This document shows positions 52,173 through 62,006 of a DNA stretch of 64,000 nt, piece by piece; the first letter of the stretch is position 1; each line of letters starts with the position of its first letter. A program made the position numbers and the translations under genes. The DNA is taken from NCBI RefSeq assembly GCF_026420145.1, contig NZ_JAPMLV010000001.1:186001-250000 (forward strand), written 5' to 3'. Origin of the DNA: Enterobacter pseudoroggenkampii (GTDB taxonomy: Bacteria > Pseudomonadota > Gammaproteobacteria > Enterobacterales > Enterobacteriaceae). The notes under the pieces were generated by a model. It saw only the letters and a program-made list of their open reading frames with translations, was not told the origin of the DNA and did no database searches.

Positions 52173-53747
52173 ATGTCTGGTCTGAGTCTCGACATCGGAA
52201 AAAACAGAGTGCAGGAGCCTGCCCGCAGGCGTCCTGCACTGCCGATGGTTGCGTTAGCTGTGTTGTTTTCATTAATGGCGCTTCTGCCTTTGGGTTTTAT
52301 CATTGCCATTGGCATTGAGACCGGCTGGGAAACCATTAAGGCGCTGGTGTTTCGCCCGCGTGTTGCTGAGCTACTCAGCAACACGCTGTGGCTGACGGCT
52401 TTAGCGGTTCCGCTGTGTATCGTGACGGGCGTGGCGATAGCCTGGCTCACCGAGCGCACGCAGCTTGCCGGGCGAGGGATCTGGTCTGCACTGGCGGTCG
52501 CCCCGCTGGCGATCCCCGCGTTTGTGCAAAGCTATGCCTGGGTAAGCGTTGTCCCCTCCATGCATGGGCTCTCCGCGGGCGTGTTCCTCTCCGTTCTGGC
52601 CTACTATCCGTTTATCTATATGCCGGTTGCGGCGGTGCTGCGTCGTCTTGACCCGACGCTTGAAGATGTCGCCGCATCGCTCGGCACGCCGCCCTGGCGG
52701 GTCTTTTTCCGCGTGGTGCTGCCGCAGCTCAAGCTGGCTATCTGCGGCGGCGCGCTGCTGGTGGCGCTGCATCTGCTGGCGGAATATGGCCTGTACGTGA
52801 TGATCCGCTTTGATACCTTCACCACGGCAATCTATGACCAGTTCCAGTCTACCTTCAGCGGCCCGGCGGCGAACATGCTGGCGGGCGTGCTGGCCTTATG
52901 CTGTCTGGCTATCCTGGTGCTGGAAGGCGTAACGCGCGGAAAAGCACGCTACGCGCGCATTGGCGCCGGGGCCGCGCGCGAACAGAAACGCTGGCCGCTG
53001 AAGCCTGCGGCTGCCGCGCTGGGCCAGCTGTTTTTCATCGTGCTGATCGTGCTGGCGCTGGGCGTGCCGTTGATTGTCCTGTGCCGCTGGATTTGGCTCG
53101 GGGGCGTGCAAAACTGGATGAGTCCCGATCTCTGGCACTCCCTGCGCCAGACGCTGATGCTCGGCGTGGGCGGTGCGCTCCTGACGACGGCGTGCGTGAT
53201 CCCCATCGCGTGGCTGGGTATCCGCTATCCGCACCGTATCTTCCGGATGCTGGAAGGGTGCATCTATATCACCAGTTCACTGCCGGGCATTGTCACGGCG
53301 CTGGCGCTGGTCACCGTCACCATTCATTACGCCCGCCCCATTTACCAGACGGAAATTACCCTGTTCCTGGCCTACCTGCTGATGTTTATGCCCCGAGCGC
53401 TCATCAACCTGCGGGCGGGAATTGCGCAGGCGCCGGTCGAGCTGGAAAACGTGGCGCGCAGCCTGGGCAGCACGCCCGTGAAGGCGCTCTGGAGCGTCAC
53501 GATGCGGCTGGCCGCGCCCGGTGCTGCGGCGGGTGCCGCGCTGGTTTTCCTCGGCGTCAGCAACGAGTTGACCGCCACGCTGTTGCTCTCTCCGCTGGGC
53601 ACGCGCACGCTCTCCACCGGATTCTGGGCGCTGACCAGTGAAATTGACTATGTTGCCGCCGCGCCTTACGCGATGCTGATGATCCTGATTTCACTCCCGC
53701 TGACCGCCATTCTCTATATGCAGTCGAAAAAAATTGCAGGGCTATGA
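52173..53747 (+). CDS. sfuB: Ferric-iron ABC transporter permease (SfuB/FbpB type)
   Basis: A 524-residue fused permease with two binding-protein-dependent transport domains and about 12 membrane segments. The two EAA-type coupling loops are visible as [20 protein letters not shown] and [20 protein letters not shown]. It starts 24 bases after the binding-protein gene. Its TGA is one base before the ATPase ATG. Confidence 0.93.
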   Translation: MSGLSLDIGKNRVQEPARRRPALPMVALAVLFSLMALLPLGFIIAIGIETGWETIKALVFRPRVAELLSNTLWLTALAVPLCIVTGVAIAWLTERTQLAGRGIWSALAVAPLAIPAFVQSYAWVSVVPSMHGLSAGVFLSVLAYYPFIYMPVAAVLRRLDPTLEDVAASLGTPPWRVFFRVVLPQLKLAICGGALLVALHLLAEYGLYVMIRFDTFTTAIYDQFQSTFSGPAANMLAGVLALCCLAILVLEGVTRGKARYARIGAGAAREQKRWPLKPAAAALGQLFFIVLIVLALGVPLIVLCRWIWLGGVQNWMSPDLWHSLRQTLMLGVGGALLTTACVIPIAWLGIRYPHRIFRMLEGCIYITSSLPGIVTALALVTVTIHYARPIYQTEITLFLAYLLMFMPRALINLRAGIAQAPVELENVARSLGSTPVKALWSVTMRLAAPGAAAGAALVFLGVSNELTATLLLSPLGTRTLSTGFWALTSEIDYVAAAPYAMLMILISLPLTAILYMQSKKIAGL

Positions 53748-53748
53748 C

Positions 53749-54780
53749 ATGCTTGAATTAACCGCCATTTCTAAATCGTTTTCTGATGTGCAGGTGCTCG
53801 ACAGCTTAAACCTGAGCGTTGCGCCGGGGAGCAGGACGGCGATTGTCGGGCCGTCCGGGTCGGGGAAAACCACGCTGCTGCGTATTCTTGCCGGTTTCGA
53901 AACGCCTGACACCGGGCGTATTGTCATGCAGGGGAGAACGCTGTTTGATGAAAACCGTTTTGTCCCTGCCCACCAGCGCGGGATCGGTTTTGTACCTCAG
54001 GAGGGGGCGCTGTTCCCGCACCTCAATGTGGCAGACAACATTGCCTGGGGGCTGGACGGCACCCGCCACGAGAAACGCCAGCGCGTTGAGGCGCTGATGG
54101 AAATGGTGTCTCTGGACAGGCAACTGGCAACGCACTGGCCCCACGAGATTTCCGGCGGGCAGCAGCAGCGCGTGGCGCTTGCCCGTGCGCTGGCCCAGCG
54201 TCCTTCACTGATGCTGCTGGATGAACCGTTCTCGGCGCTGGATACCGGCCTGCGCGCCATGACGCGTAAGGCAACGGCCGATCTGCTGGCCGAAGCGGGC
54301 GTGGCCTCGATTCTGGTCACCCACGATCAGAACGAAGCGTTGTCCTTTGCCACGCAGGTTGCCGTGATGCGCTCCGGACGCTTCACACAGGTCGGTACGC
54401 CTTATGAGGTTTACACCCGTCCCGTTGACGAAGAGACGGCGCTGTTTCTTGGCGACGCCGTGATCCTGCCAGCTCAACTCGCTGCCGGGTATGCCGTGTG
54501 CGCGCTGGGTGAAGTGCCGACGGACAACGCGCATGCGACAGGACAGGGCAGGGTGATGATGCGCCCTGAACAATTACGCGTGACGGCATGTGCCTCACAT
54601 GAAAGCCCGATCTCGATTCTTGATGTGGATTTCACCGGACAGCTATCGACGCTCACCCTCGGATTAGCCGGGCAGCAACAGCCCGTGATTCTGAAGACCG
54701 TCAGCCAGCCAGGATGGAACCCGGGCACGGCGGTACGCATTGATATTGCTGGCACCGCGCGGGTATTCGAATATTCTTAA
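53749..54780 (+). CDS. sfuC: Ferric-iron ABC transporter ATPase (SfuC/FbpC type)
   Basis: The ATPase of the iron importer. I chose ATG 53749 (MLELTAISKSFSD), one base after the permease stop, giving 343 residues. Walker A is GPSGSGKTT, signature ISGGQQQRVALAR, Walker B LMLLDEPFSALD and switch LVTHDQ. The C-terminal region (from about 245) forms a regulatory TOBE-like domain. A terminator follows at 54869. Confidence 0.93.
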   Translation: MLELTAISKSFSDVQVLDSLNLSVAPGSRTAIVGPSGSGKTTLLRILAGFETPDTGRIVMQGRTLFDENRFVPAHQRGIGFVPQEGALFPHLNVADNIAWGLDGTRHEKRQRVEALMEMVSLDRQLATHWPHEISGGQQQRVALARALAQRPSLMLLDEPFSALDTGLRAMTRKATADLLAEAGVASILVTHDQNEALSFATQVAVMRSGRFTQVGTPYEVYTRPVDEETALFLGDAVILPAQLAAGYAVCALGEVPTDNAHATGQGRVMMRPEQLRVTACASHESPISILDVDFTGQLSTLTLGLAGQQQPVILKTVSQPGWNPGTAVRIDIAGTARVFEYS

Positions 54781-54868
54781 TATTCGTTAGTAATTTCATG
54801 CAACGGGTTGTTATAAAAGAATTTTCCCGAACGTATGGCATTTCCTGAGATTCTCTACCATGCTCATA

Positions 54869-54896
54869 AAACCTCACCACAATGCGTGAGGTTTTT
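54869..54896 (+). terminator. Rho-independent terminator of the ferric ABC operon
   Basis: AAACCTCAC (54869-54877) pairs with GTGAGGTTT (54886-54894), followed by T to 54896. It lies 88 bases after the ATPase stop. Confidence 0.88.
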
Positions 54897-54930
54897 CGTA
54901 GTTGCTGATTAATCTCAAGGAAAAAAGGTT

Positions 54931-55206
54931 ATGAAAAAGACGACTGCTATTTTGTTGGGAACGGCGTTACTGTTTACGACCAATGCTTTTGCTGCTCAGT
55001 TGCTGACAAAAAATGAGTTCAAGAAAGTTGCGTCTCAGTATCAAAAAATCGGTACGGTAAGTACCTCGAATGAGGTATCTGTTGATGATGCAAAAAAAGA
55101 ACTGATTGAGAAAGCCGATAAGAAAGGCGCAGATGTCCTGGTGCTCACGTCAGGGAACACCAACAATAAAATTCACGGTACGGCCAATATCTACAAGAAA
55201 AAATAA
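54931..55206 (+). CDS. yahO: Periplasmic DUF1471 protein YahO
   Basis: A 91-residue secreted protein, the same length as E. coli YahO and near-identical in the C-terminal half ([20 protein letters not shown]). A signal peptide ([20 protein letters not shown]) is cleaved after AFA. It belongs to the YdgH/BhsA/McbA family; function unknown, stress-associated in relatives. AAGGAAAAAAGG precedes the ATG. In E. coli yahO lies elsewhere in the genome. Confidence 0.92.
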   Translation: MKKTTAILLGTALLFTTNAFAAQLLTKNEFKKVASQYQKIGTVSTSNEVSVDDAKKELIEKADKKGADVLVLTSGNTNNKIHGTANIYKKK

Positions 55207-55216
55207 CGTCATTGCA

Positions 55217-55238
55217 GCCACCCCCGCAACGGGGTGGT
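55217..55238 (+). terminator. Hairpin after yahO
   Basis: GCCACCCC (55217-55224) pairs with GGGGTGGT (55231-55238) over CGCAAC, ten bases after the stop. T-run is poor (TGTTCC). Confidence 0.6.
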
Positions 55239-55303
55239 TGTTCCCCTCATTTCTCGCCAAACCTCCTCATGAACGCGGTTACACTTGCTAATGCATGTAT
55301 AAT

Positions 55304-55322
55304 GCGTATAGTTCTCATTTGC
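55304..55322. promoter_or_regulatory. Possible Fur box upstream of the TonB-dependent receptor
   Basis: The complement of GCGTATAGTTCTCATTTGC agrees with the Fur consensus at about 11 of 19 positions, with a good half-site (AAATGAGAA). A -10-like TATAAT is at 55298-55303. The site is weak by sequence alone but fits the gene it precedes. Confidence 0.5.
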
Positions 55323-55390
55323 ATTTTGATAAACACATTCTAAGACCCGACAACGGGTCATTTTTGCGCGCACGTATAAATGAGTTAACG

Positions 55391-57574
55391 ATGAACAACA
55401 CCAAAATAAACAACACGCTGTTGGCGCTCGCCGTTGGCGCGGTGACGCATTCCGCCTTCGCGGCGGACGATCAAAAAGAGGAAACCCTCGTTGTCCAGGC
55501 TGCACCAGCCAGCGATTTCAAACCCGGTGGCGACCAGTTGGTACCGGCCTTCCTTGACGGGCAGATGGCGAACGGCGGGCGCATGGGGATGCTGGGCCAG
55601 CAGAACGCCATGGACGTGCCGTTCAACATCATCAGCTACACCTCGAAGCTGGTGGAAGATCAGCAGGCGAAAACCATTGCCGATGTCGTCGCGAACGACG
55701 CGGGCGTGCAGTTCGTCCAGGGGTTCGGCAACAGCGCGGAAACCTACCGTATCCGTGGTCTGAAGTTCGACGGTGACGACATGACCTTTGGCGGGCTGTC
55801 CGGCGTGCTGCCGCGCCAGGTGGTGGATACCCAGATGGTTGAGCGCATTGAGATCTTCAAAGGGGCAAACGCCCTGATGAACGGCGCGGCGAGCTCCGGC
55901 GTGGGCGGGATGATCAACCTTGAGCCAAAACACGCGGGCGAACTCCCGCAGGCGAAAGTGGGCGTCGACTACACTTCCGATTCTCAAATTGGCACCACGC
56001 TGGATGCGGGCCGTCGCTACGGCGACAACGACCAGTTTGGCGCGCGGGTGAACCTGGTGCACCGCGAAGGGGAAACCGGCATACCGAACGATCGCCGCCG
56101 CACCACGCTGCTCTCTACCGGCCTGGATTACAGCGGTGACCGCTTCCGCACCTCGCTTGATCTGGGCTATCAGAAGAAAACCTTCCACGGTAGCCCAACC
56201 AGCGTCAACATTTCGGCGGTGGATTTCGTGCCCGAGCCGCCGAAAAACGATCGCAACTTCTCGCAGAAGTGGGCCTACAGCAACATCGAAAACGAGTTCG
56301 GGATGTGGCGCAGCGAGTACGACATCACCGACGGCTGGACCGCCTATACCGGCCTGGGCGCGCAGCATGCGCATGAGGAAGGGATCTACAGCGCGCCGAA
56401 GCTGGTAGATAAAAGCGGCAAGGCAACGGTCAGCCGCCTTGATACCAACCGCATCAGCGACTCCGTCAGCGGTATGGCGGGCATTCGCGGTAATTTCAAT
56501 ACTGGTTTCGTCTCGCACAAGGTCAACGTTGGCTATTCGGCGATGACCAAAAACGAAAAAATCGCGTGGAAAATGTCGGCGACGAAGGATAACCCGACGA
56601 CCAACATCTACCACAACACCGGCGTTGAGATGCCGGACAGCACCAACCTCAACGGCTCAGGCGGGAAATACAGCGACCCGCTGACCAGCGGACGCACCCG
56701 TACCCAGGGCTGGCTGTTGAGCGATACCCTGGGCGTGCTGGACGACAAACTGCTGTTCACCGCCGGCGCGCGCCATCAGAAGGTGGTCATTCGCGGGTAT
56801 AACAAAATTACCGGTGCGGAAAGCGCGGCAGACGGCTTCGACGGCAGCCGCTGGATGCCAACCTACGGCGTGGTCTACAAGCCGTGGGAGGAAATCTCCC
56901 TCTATGCTAACCATACCGAAGCGCTGCAGCCGGGCAAAACCGCGCCTAATACCGCCACCAACTACGGCCAGAGCACCGGTATCGTGCACTCTAAGCAGAA
57001 CGAAGTGGGCGTGAAGGCGGACTTTGGCCGCGTGCGCGGATCGCTTGCGCTGTTCGAAATCAAGATGCCGTCGGCGATCCTCGACGACAGCGGCCACTAC
57101 GGCCTTGACGCCGAGCAGCGTAACCGTGGCGTGGAGCTGAACGTCTTTGGCGAGCCCATGCTGGGGATGCGTCTGAATGCCAGCGCCACCTGGCTGCAGG
57201 CCGAGCTGACCAAAACCAAAAATGGCGTCAATCAGGGGAACGATGCGATCGGTATTCCGAACTTTTACGCCGTGCTGGGCGCAGAGTACGACATCAAGCC
57301 GATTGACGGCCTGACCGCCACCGCCCGCGTGAACCACTCCGGCGCGCAGTACGCTGACCTGGCAAACACCAAAAAGCTGGACAGCTACACCACGCTGGAT
57401 CTGGGGATGCGCTATCGCTTCGCGGTGAACCACAATGCAAACCAGATGACCGTGCGCGCAGGCATCGATAACGTGACCAATGAAAACTACTGGGCCAGCG
57501 TGGACGATTCCGGTACTTACATCACGCAGGGCGAACCGCGCACCTTTAAGATCTCGGTTGGCTACGAATTCTAA
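55391..57574 (+). CDS. TonB-dependent siderophore receptor
   Basis: An outer-membrane receptor that imports a ferric siderophore using TonB-ExbBD energy. ATG 55391 (MNNTKINNTLLALAV) gives 727 residues with a signal peptide ending AFA. A TonB box (ETLVV) follows at about residues 30-35, then the plug domain (NIISYTSKLVEDQQAKTIAD, RIRGLKFDG, MVERIEIFKGANALMNGAAS) and a 22-strand barrel ending FKISVGYEF with terminal Phe. Family resemblance is to hydroxamate receptors (FcuA/FhuE-like); the ligand is unproven. No siderophore synthesis or ABC genes for it are adjacent. Confidence 0.9.
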   Translation: MNNTKINNTLLALAVGAVTHSAFAADDQKEETLVVQAAPASDFKPGGDQLVPAFLDGQMANGGRMGMLGQQNAMDVPFNIISYTSKLVEDQQAKTIADVVANDAGVQFVQGFGNSAETYRIRGLKFDGDDMTFGGLSGVLPRQVVDTQMVERIEIFKGANALMNGAASSGVGGMINLEPKHAGELPQAKVGVDYTSDSQIGTTLDAGRRYGDNDQFGARVNLVHREGETGIPNDRRRTTLLSTGLDYSGDRFRTSLDLGYQKKTFHGSPTSVNISAVDFVPEPPKNDRNFSQKWAYSNIENEFGMWRSEYDITDGWTAYTGLGAQHAHEEGIYSAPKLVDKSGKATVSRLDTNRISDSVSGMAGIRGNFNTGFVSHKVNVGYSAMTKNEKIAWKMSATKDNPTTNIYHNTGVEMPDSTNLNGSGGKYSDPLTSGRTRTQGWLLSDTLGVLDDKLLFTAGARHQKVVIRGYNKITGAESAADGFDGSRWMPTYGVVYKPWEEISLYANHTEALQPGKTAPNTATNYGQSTGIVHSKQNEVGVKADFGRVRGSLALFEIKMPSAILDDSGHYGLDAEQRNRGVELNVFGEPMLGMRLNASATWLQAELTKTKNGVNQGNDAIGIPNFYAVLGAEYDIKPIDGLTATARVNHSGAQYADLANTKKLDSYTTLDLGMRYRFAVNHNANQMTVRAGIDNVTNENYWASVDDSGTYITQGEPRTFKISVGYEF

Positions 57575-57677
57575 GCGTTCCATCTCGTTATCCGGGGCAG
57601 GGATGCCCCAATCCCTTGCTACCTCCAGCATGAAGTGTTAAAACGTGCCCCTTCTAAAAAAGAGACAGGGGTAGGAC

Positions 57678-59066
57678 GTGAAAGACGCGTCATCCGCTTC
57701 AGGCCATGGTAGCGCCGAAGCCTCGTCGGATCAGAATCCGACGCTGCAACGTGGTTTGCAAAATCGACATATTCAGTTAATTGCCCTTGGCGGCGCAATC
57801 GGTACCGGGCTCTTTCTCGGCATCGGCCCCGCTATTCAGATGGCGGGCCCGGCAGTGCTGCTGGGTTACGGTATCGCCGGGATTATTGCCTTCCTGATCA
57901 TGCGCCAGCTTGGCGAGATGGTTGTCGAAGAGCCGGTTTCAGGCTCCTTCGCGCACTTTGCTTATAAATACTGGGGCCCGTTTGCCGGCTTCCTGTCCGG
58001 CTGGAACTACTGGGTCATGTTCGTGCTGGTGGGAATGGCGGAGCTGACCGCCGCAGGCATCTATATGCAGTACTGGCTGCCGGATGTCCCGACGTGGATC
58101 TGGGCGGCGGCCTTCTTCATCATTATTAACGCCGTTAACCTCGTCAACGTCCGCCTGTATGGTGAAACCGAGTTCTGGTTTGCGCTGATCAAGGTGCTGG
58201 CGATTATCGGCATGATCGGCTTTGGCCTGTGGCTGCTGTTCTCAGGCCACGGCGGCGAGCGCGCCACGATCGACAACCTGTGGCAGCACGGCGGCTTCCT
58301 CGCCACCGGCTGGAAAGGGCTGATCCTCTCCCTGGCGGTGATCATGTTCTCCTTCGGCGGTCTCGAGCTGATTGGCATTACCGCCGCCGAAGCGCGCGAC
58401 CCGCATAAAAGCATTCCAAAAGCGGTTAACCAGGTGGTGTACCGTATCCTGCTGTTCTACATCGGCTCGCTGGTGGTCTTGCTGGCGCTCTATCCGTGGG
58501 TGGAAGTGAAATCCGACAGCAGCCCGTTCGTGATGATTTTCCACGATCTGAACAGCAACGTGGTCGCCTCTGCGCTGAACTTCGTCATTCTGGTGGCGTC
58601 GCTGTCGGTCTATAACAGCGGCGTTTACTCCAACAGCCGTATGCTGTTTGGCCTCTCCGTTCAGGGCAACGCACCGCGCTTCTTAACCCGCGTCAGCCGT
58701 CGCGGCGTGCCGGTGAACTCCTTGTTACTGTCAGGTGCCATCACGTCGCTGGTGGTGCTGATCAACTACCTGCTGCCGAAAGAGGCCTTTGGCCTGCTGA
58801 TGGCGCTGGTTGTCGCCACGCTGCTGCTGAACTGGATCATGATCTGCCTGGCGCACCTGCGATTCCGCGCCGCGATGCGCCGCAAGGGGCGCGAAACGCA
58901 GTTCAAAGCGCTGCTTTACCCGGCGGGTAACTACCTCTGTATCGCTTTCCTGGGGCTGATTCTGGTACTGATGTGCACCATGGATGAGATGCGCCTCTCG
59001 GCGATGCTGCTGCCGGTGTGGGTGATCTTCCTGTTTGTGACGTTTAAGCTTTCCCGCAAAAAGTAG
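57678..59066 (+). CDS. pheP: Phenylalanine permease PheP
   Basis: PheP is a proton-driven phenylalanine importer of the APC amino acid transporter family. It has 462 residues with 12 membrane segments and a close full-length match to E. coli PheP, for example IQLIALGGAIGTGLFLGIG and EEPVSGSFAHFAYKYWGPFA. The start is GTG 57678, with AGGGG seven bases upstream. In E. coli it is also next to ybdG. A dispersed repeat follows the stop. Confidence 0.97.
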   Translation: MKDASSASGHGSAEASSDQNPTLQRGLQNRHIQLIALGGAIGTGLFLGIGPAIQMAGPAVLLGYGIAGIIAFLIMRQLGEMVVEEPVSGSFAHFAYKYWGPFAGFLSGWNYWVMFVLVGMAELTAAGIYMQYWLPDVPTWIWAAAFFIIINAVNLVNVRLYGETEFWFALIKVLAIIGMIGFGLWLLFSGHGGERATIDNLWQHGGFLATGWKGLILSLAVIMFSFGGLELIGITAAEARDPHKSIPKAVNQVVYRILLFYIGSLVVLLALYPWVEVKSDSSPFVMIFHDLNSNVVASALNFVILVASLSVYNSGVYSNSRMLFGLSVQGNAPRFLTRVSRRGVPVNSLLLSGAITSLVVLINYLLPKEAFGLLMALVVATLLLNWIMICLAHLRFRAAMRRKGRETQFKALLYPAGNYLCIAFLGLILVLMCTMDEMRLSAMLLPVWVIFLFVTFKLSRKK

Positions 59067-59077
59067 CACGTTTTTCA

Positions 59078-59123
59078 CCCTCTCCCTGTGGGAGAGGGCC
59101 GGGGTGAGGGCACCAGACCGCAC
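59078..59123. repeat. Dispersed palindromic intergenic repeat, copy 5
   Basis: CCCTCTCCC (59078-59086) pairs with GGGAGAGGG (59090-59098) over loop TGT, followed by CCGGGGTGAGGGCACCAGAC. It lies between the convergent genes pheP and ybdG, 11 bases after pheP. Confidence 0.85.
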
Positions 59124-59152
59124 TTGCCTTCACGCCCGGGTGCCTACACAGA

Positions 59153-60397
59153 TTACCTGGCAATGACCCCCGACAGGGCGCGAATATCGTTCCCGGTCGG
59201 GGACTGGTGAATACGCAACCCAAATTCATCCACCACCGCGAAAATATGGTCGAAGATGTCGGCCTGAATCTCCTCATATTCTGCCCAGACCACCGTATTG
59301 GTGAAGGCATATATTTCAATCGGCAAACCATTCGCGTCAGGTGCTAGCTGGCGCACCATCAGCGTCATATCTTTGCGAATGCGCGGGTGATTGCGCAGAT
59401 ATTCGTTCAGGTAGGCGCGGAAGGTGCCGATATTGGTCATTTTGCGCAGGTTTAATACCGATTCCCCTTCACCGTTCTGCTGATTCCACAGGTTAATTTC
59501 CTCATGACGTGCGGCCAGATAAGGCTTCAGCAGTTTCGCCTGAATGAGCTTCTGCTGCTCCTGCTCGTCGAGGAAATGAATACTGGTGGTATCAATATTC
59601 AGGCTGCGCTTAATACGTCGCCCGCCGGAGGCCGACATGCCGCTCCAGTTGATAAAGGCGTCGGAGACCAGGGCCCACGTCGGAATGGTCGTAATCGTAT
59701 TATCGAAATTGCGTACTTTCACGGTGGTCAGGCCGATATCCGTCACCGTGCCGTTGGCGCCGTATTTCGGCATTTCCAGCCAGTCGCCGAGCTTGAGCAT
59801 GTCGTTGGCGGAAAGCTGAATACCTGCCACCAGTCCGAGTATCGGGTCTTTAAACACCAGCATCAGCACGGCGGCCATGGCGCCCAGACCGCTTATCAGA
59901 ATCGCCGGGGACTGGCCGATGAGCAGGGAGATAATCAATATCCCCACCAGGATGGCGCTCACCAGCTTGATGCCCTGGAAGATCCCTTTCAGCGGCAGCT
60001 GTGACGCGGTGGCCATTTTCTGCGACAGATTGAAAATCACGTCCAGCAGCGAGAAGAAGGAGAGCAGGGCATATACCATTACCCACAGCCTGGCGCAGGT
60101 AGTGAGAATTTCCGCTGCTTCGCTGCCTTTTTGCAGCCACAATACCGCCTGGACATTGACAATTATCCCCTGCAGGGTAAAGGCCAGACGGTGAAATAAT
60201 TTATTCTGGGTGATGATCTGCAGCCATAAATGGCTGCTGGCCTGCGCGCGTTTTTCGAATGCGCGAAGCACCCCTTTGTGTAGAATAAAATGAACGATGA
60301 TGGCGGTAAGAAAAATAATACCAAAGATAATCACTAAAGAGGTGGTGTGATTAATTTCAATGCCTAACTCTTCAACCTGAGCAATCAATTCCTGCAT
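59153..60397 (-). CDS. ybdG: Mechanosensitive channel YbdG (MscM)
   Basis: YbdG is a miniconductance channel of the MscS family involved in osmotic adaptation. It has 414 residues: five membrane segments, the last being the MscS pore helix ([20 protein letters not shown]), then the beta domain ([20 protein letters not shown]) and a large cytoplasmic part ending [12 protein letters not shown]. It is downstream of the MFS gene on the same strand with 65 bases between. Confidence 0.96.
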   Translation of the reverse strand: MQELIAQVEELGIEINHTTSLVIIFGIIFLTAIIVHFILHKGVLRAFEKRAQASSHLWLQIITQNKLFHRLAFTLQGIIVNVQAVLWLQKGSEAAEILTTCARLWVMVYALLSFFSLLDVIFNLSQKMATASQLPLKGIFQGIKLVSAILVGILIISLLIGQSPAILISGLGAMAAVLMLVFKDPILGLVAGIQLSANDMLKLGDWLEMPKYGANGTVTDIGLTTVKVRNFDNTITTIPTWALVSDAFINWSGMSASGGRRIKRSLNIDTTSIHFLDEQEQQKLIQAKLLKPYLAARHEEINLWNQQNGEGESVLNLRKMTNIGTFRAYLNEYLRNHPRIRKDMTLMVRQLAPDANGLPIEIYAFTNTVVWAEYEEIQADIFDHIFAVVDEFGLRIHQSPTGNDIRALSGVIAR

Positions 60398-60462
60398 AAC
60401 GTCTCCTGTATTTTTGCAGCCCCATAATGGCGGCTGCGGATCTATTATGCAAATTCACGAAC

Positions 60463-61899
60463 TTATTTGGCGGCCTGGCAGACCTTTACCACCGGCAGGC
60501 ACAGGCTATGGCGGATGCGCAGCGTCGCCAGAGCCAGCACCACCATCATGGCCGTTTCCACCATCAGGAAGACGTTAACCGCCTGGGTGTAATCCCCGTG
60601 ATGGTTTTGCAGCGCGTGCAGCAAGATTGCGCCAAAAATGGCCGGGCCAAGACCCAGCGCGGCCTGCTGGAGCGTGCTTAAAATAGCGCTCGCGGCCCCC
60701 GCGTCGTCAGGCTGAATGTCGCGCATCCCGATGCGGTAGAAGCTGTTCACGATCAGCGCCTGCCCGTAGCCCACCAGTCCGGTGGCGGGTGCCAGCGTCA
60801 GGGCGGTATTCTCTATGCCCCAAACGCGGAACGTGGCGATCAGCGCCAGCAGGCCGGTGATCTGGATCGCCAGACCCGTCAGCAGGATGGTGCTGGTGCT
60901 GTAGCGGGCAATCAGCCGCGGCGCGAACCACGCCGAAACAAAGTAGGTCACGCCAAGGGCGATAAAGCTGTTCCCGGACTGCCACGGCGCCATCCCCAGA
61001 CCCGTTTGCATGGTCAGTGCCATACAGAACATAAATCCGGACCAGACGCTGAAAAAGAGCATCGCAATCAGAATGCCAAAGCGCACGCTGCGAAGCGCAA
61101 GCAGGCGCGGCGGGATCAGCGGGTGGGCATTCTCACGCTCTTTTTTGCGCGCATTCAGCGCCATCAGCCAGGCCAGCGGAACAAGGGCGAGCAGCATCGC
61201 CTTCAGCGGCCAGGACCAGTGCCACTGCGGGCCGAGCGCCATCGGGAACAGCAGGCAGCAAAGCATGATGGCCAGCAACACGGTACCCGGCCAGTCGATG
61301 CGTGACGGCGTCTCGCGACGGGTTTCCGGTACGAAGCGGCGGCTCAGCGCCAGCACCACCAGACAGATCGGCACGTTGATAAAGAAGGCGTTACGCCAGC
61401 CCAGCCCGGCGATATCCGCCGACACCAGCCAGCCCCCGCCCATCTGCCCGACGATAAACGCAATCCCGCCGATGCCGCCGAACAGGCTGATGGCTTTTGC
61501 ATGCGCCGTACCTTTCAGCGTCACGTGCAGCGTGGCAAGAATTTGCGGCATGATCAGTGCGGCACCCGCGCCCTGAACGATGCGCGCGGCGAGCAGCTGT
61601 TCAATGTTCCCCGCCATTCCGCACAGCAGCGAGGCCAGACCAAAGCTCGCCACACCCCACATAAACAGACGGCGACGGCCAAAATTATCCCCCAGCTTGC
61701 TGCCGAGCGCGAGGCAGACGGCAAAGGCCACGCCGTAGAGCGCGACGATCAGCTCCAGCTCGGTGGCGGTAGCGTGCAGTGAATGGGTAATGGCGTCCAG
61801 CGCCACGTTGGTGATTGAGGTATCAATCATCGGCAGCATCTGGCCGGTTAACAGCAATATCAGGCCAGCGCGACCCGGTGAAACAACTGACGTATTCAT
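60463..61899 (-). CDS. MFS drug exporter, DHA2 family (14 TM)
   Basis: A proton-coupled exporter of 478 residues with about 14 membrane segments. DHA2 motifs: the early Asp in MLPMIDTSITNVALD, motif A (GSKLGDNFGRRRLF), and the antiporter motif C region (GGIGGIAFIVGQMGGGWLV). Substrate unknown. It is divergent from an XRE/MmyB-type regulator with 107 bases and two inverted repeats between them, so it is probably under that regulator's control. It interrupts the ybdG-nfsB neighbourhood seen in E. coli. Confidence 0.9.
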   Translation of the reverse strand: MNTSVVSPGRAGLILLLTGQMLPMIDTSITNVALDAITHSLHATATELELIVALYGVAFAVCLALGSKLGDNFGRRRLFMWGVASFGLASLLCGMAGNIEQLLAARIVQGAGAALIMPQILATLHVTLKGTAHAKAISLFGGIGGIAFIVGQMGGGWLVSADIAGLGWRNAFFINVPICLVVLALSRRFVPETRRETPSRIDWPGTVLLAIMLCCLLFPMALGPQWHWSWPLKAMLLALVPLAWLMALNARKKERENAHPLIPPRLLALRSVRFGILIAMLFFSVWSGFMFCMALTMQTGLGMAPWQSGNSFIALGVTYFVSAWFAPRLIARYSTSTILLTGLAIQITGLLALIATFRVWGIENTALTLAPATGLVGYGQALIVNSFYRIGMRDIQPDDAGAASAILSTLQQAALGLGPAIFGAILLHALQNHHGDYTQAVNVFLMVETAMMVVLALATLRIRHSLCLPVVKVCQAAK

Positions 61900-61924
61900 G
61901 GTAACTCCATTGCGTCATTCAACA

Positions 61925-61982
61925 GATGGTCGTAGCATCTACCATCAGATAAACGGGTACCAGTTCTTACTTATACTGGTAC
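61925..61982. promoter_or_regulatory. Two inverted repeats in the MFS/regulator intergenic region
   Basis: GTACCAGT (61957-61964) and ACTGGTAC (61975-61982) form an 8-bp palindrome with a 10-base spacer. GATGGT (61925-61930) and ACCATC (61941-61946) form another with a 10-base spacer. The equal spacing suggests dimeric regulator sites, one near each promoter. Likely operators of the adjacent XRE/MmyB-type protein. Confidence 0.65.
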
Positions 61983-62006
61983 TGGCACCACCATGCAGGG
62001 GGATTT

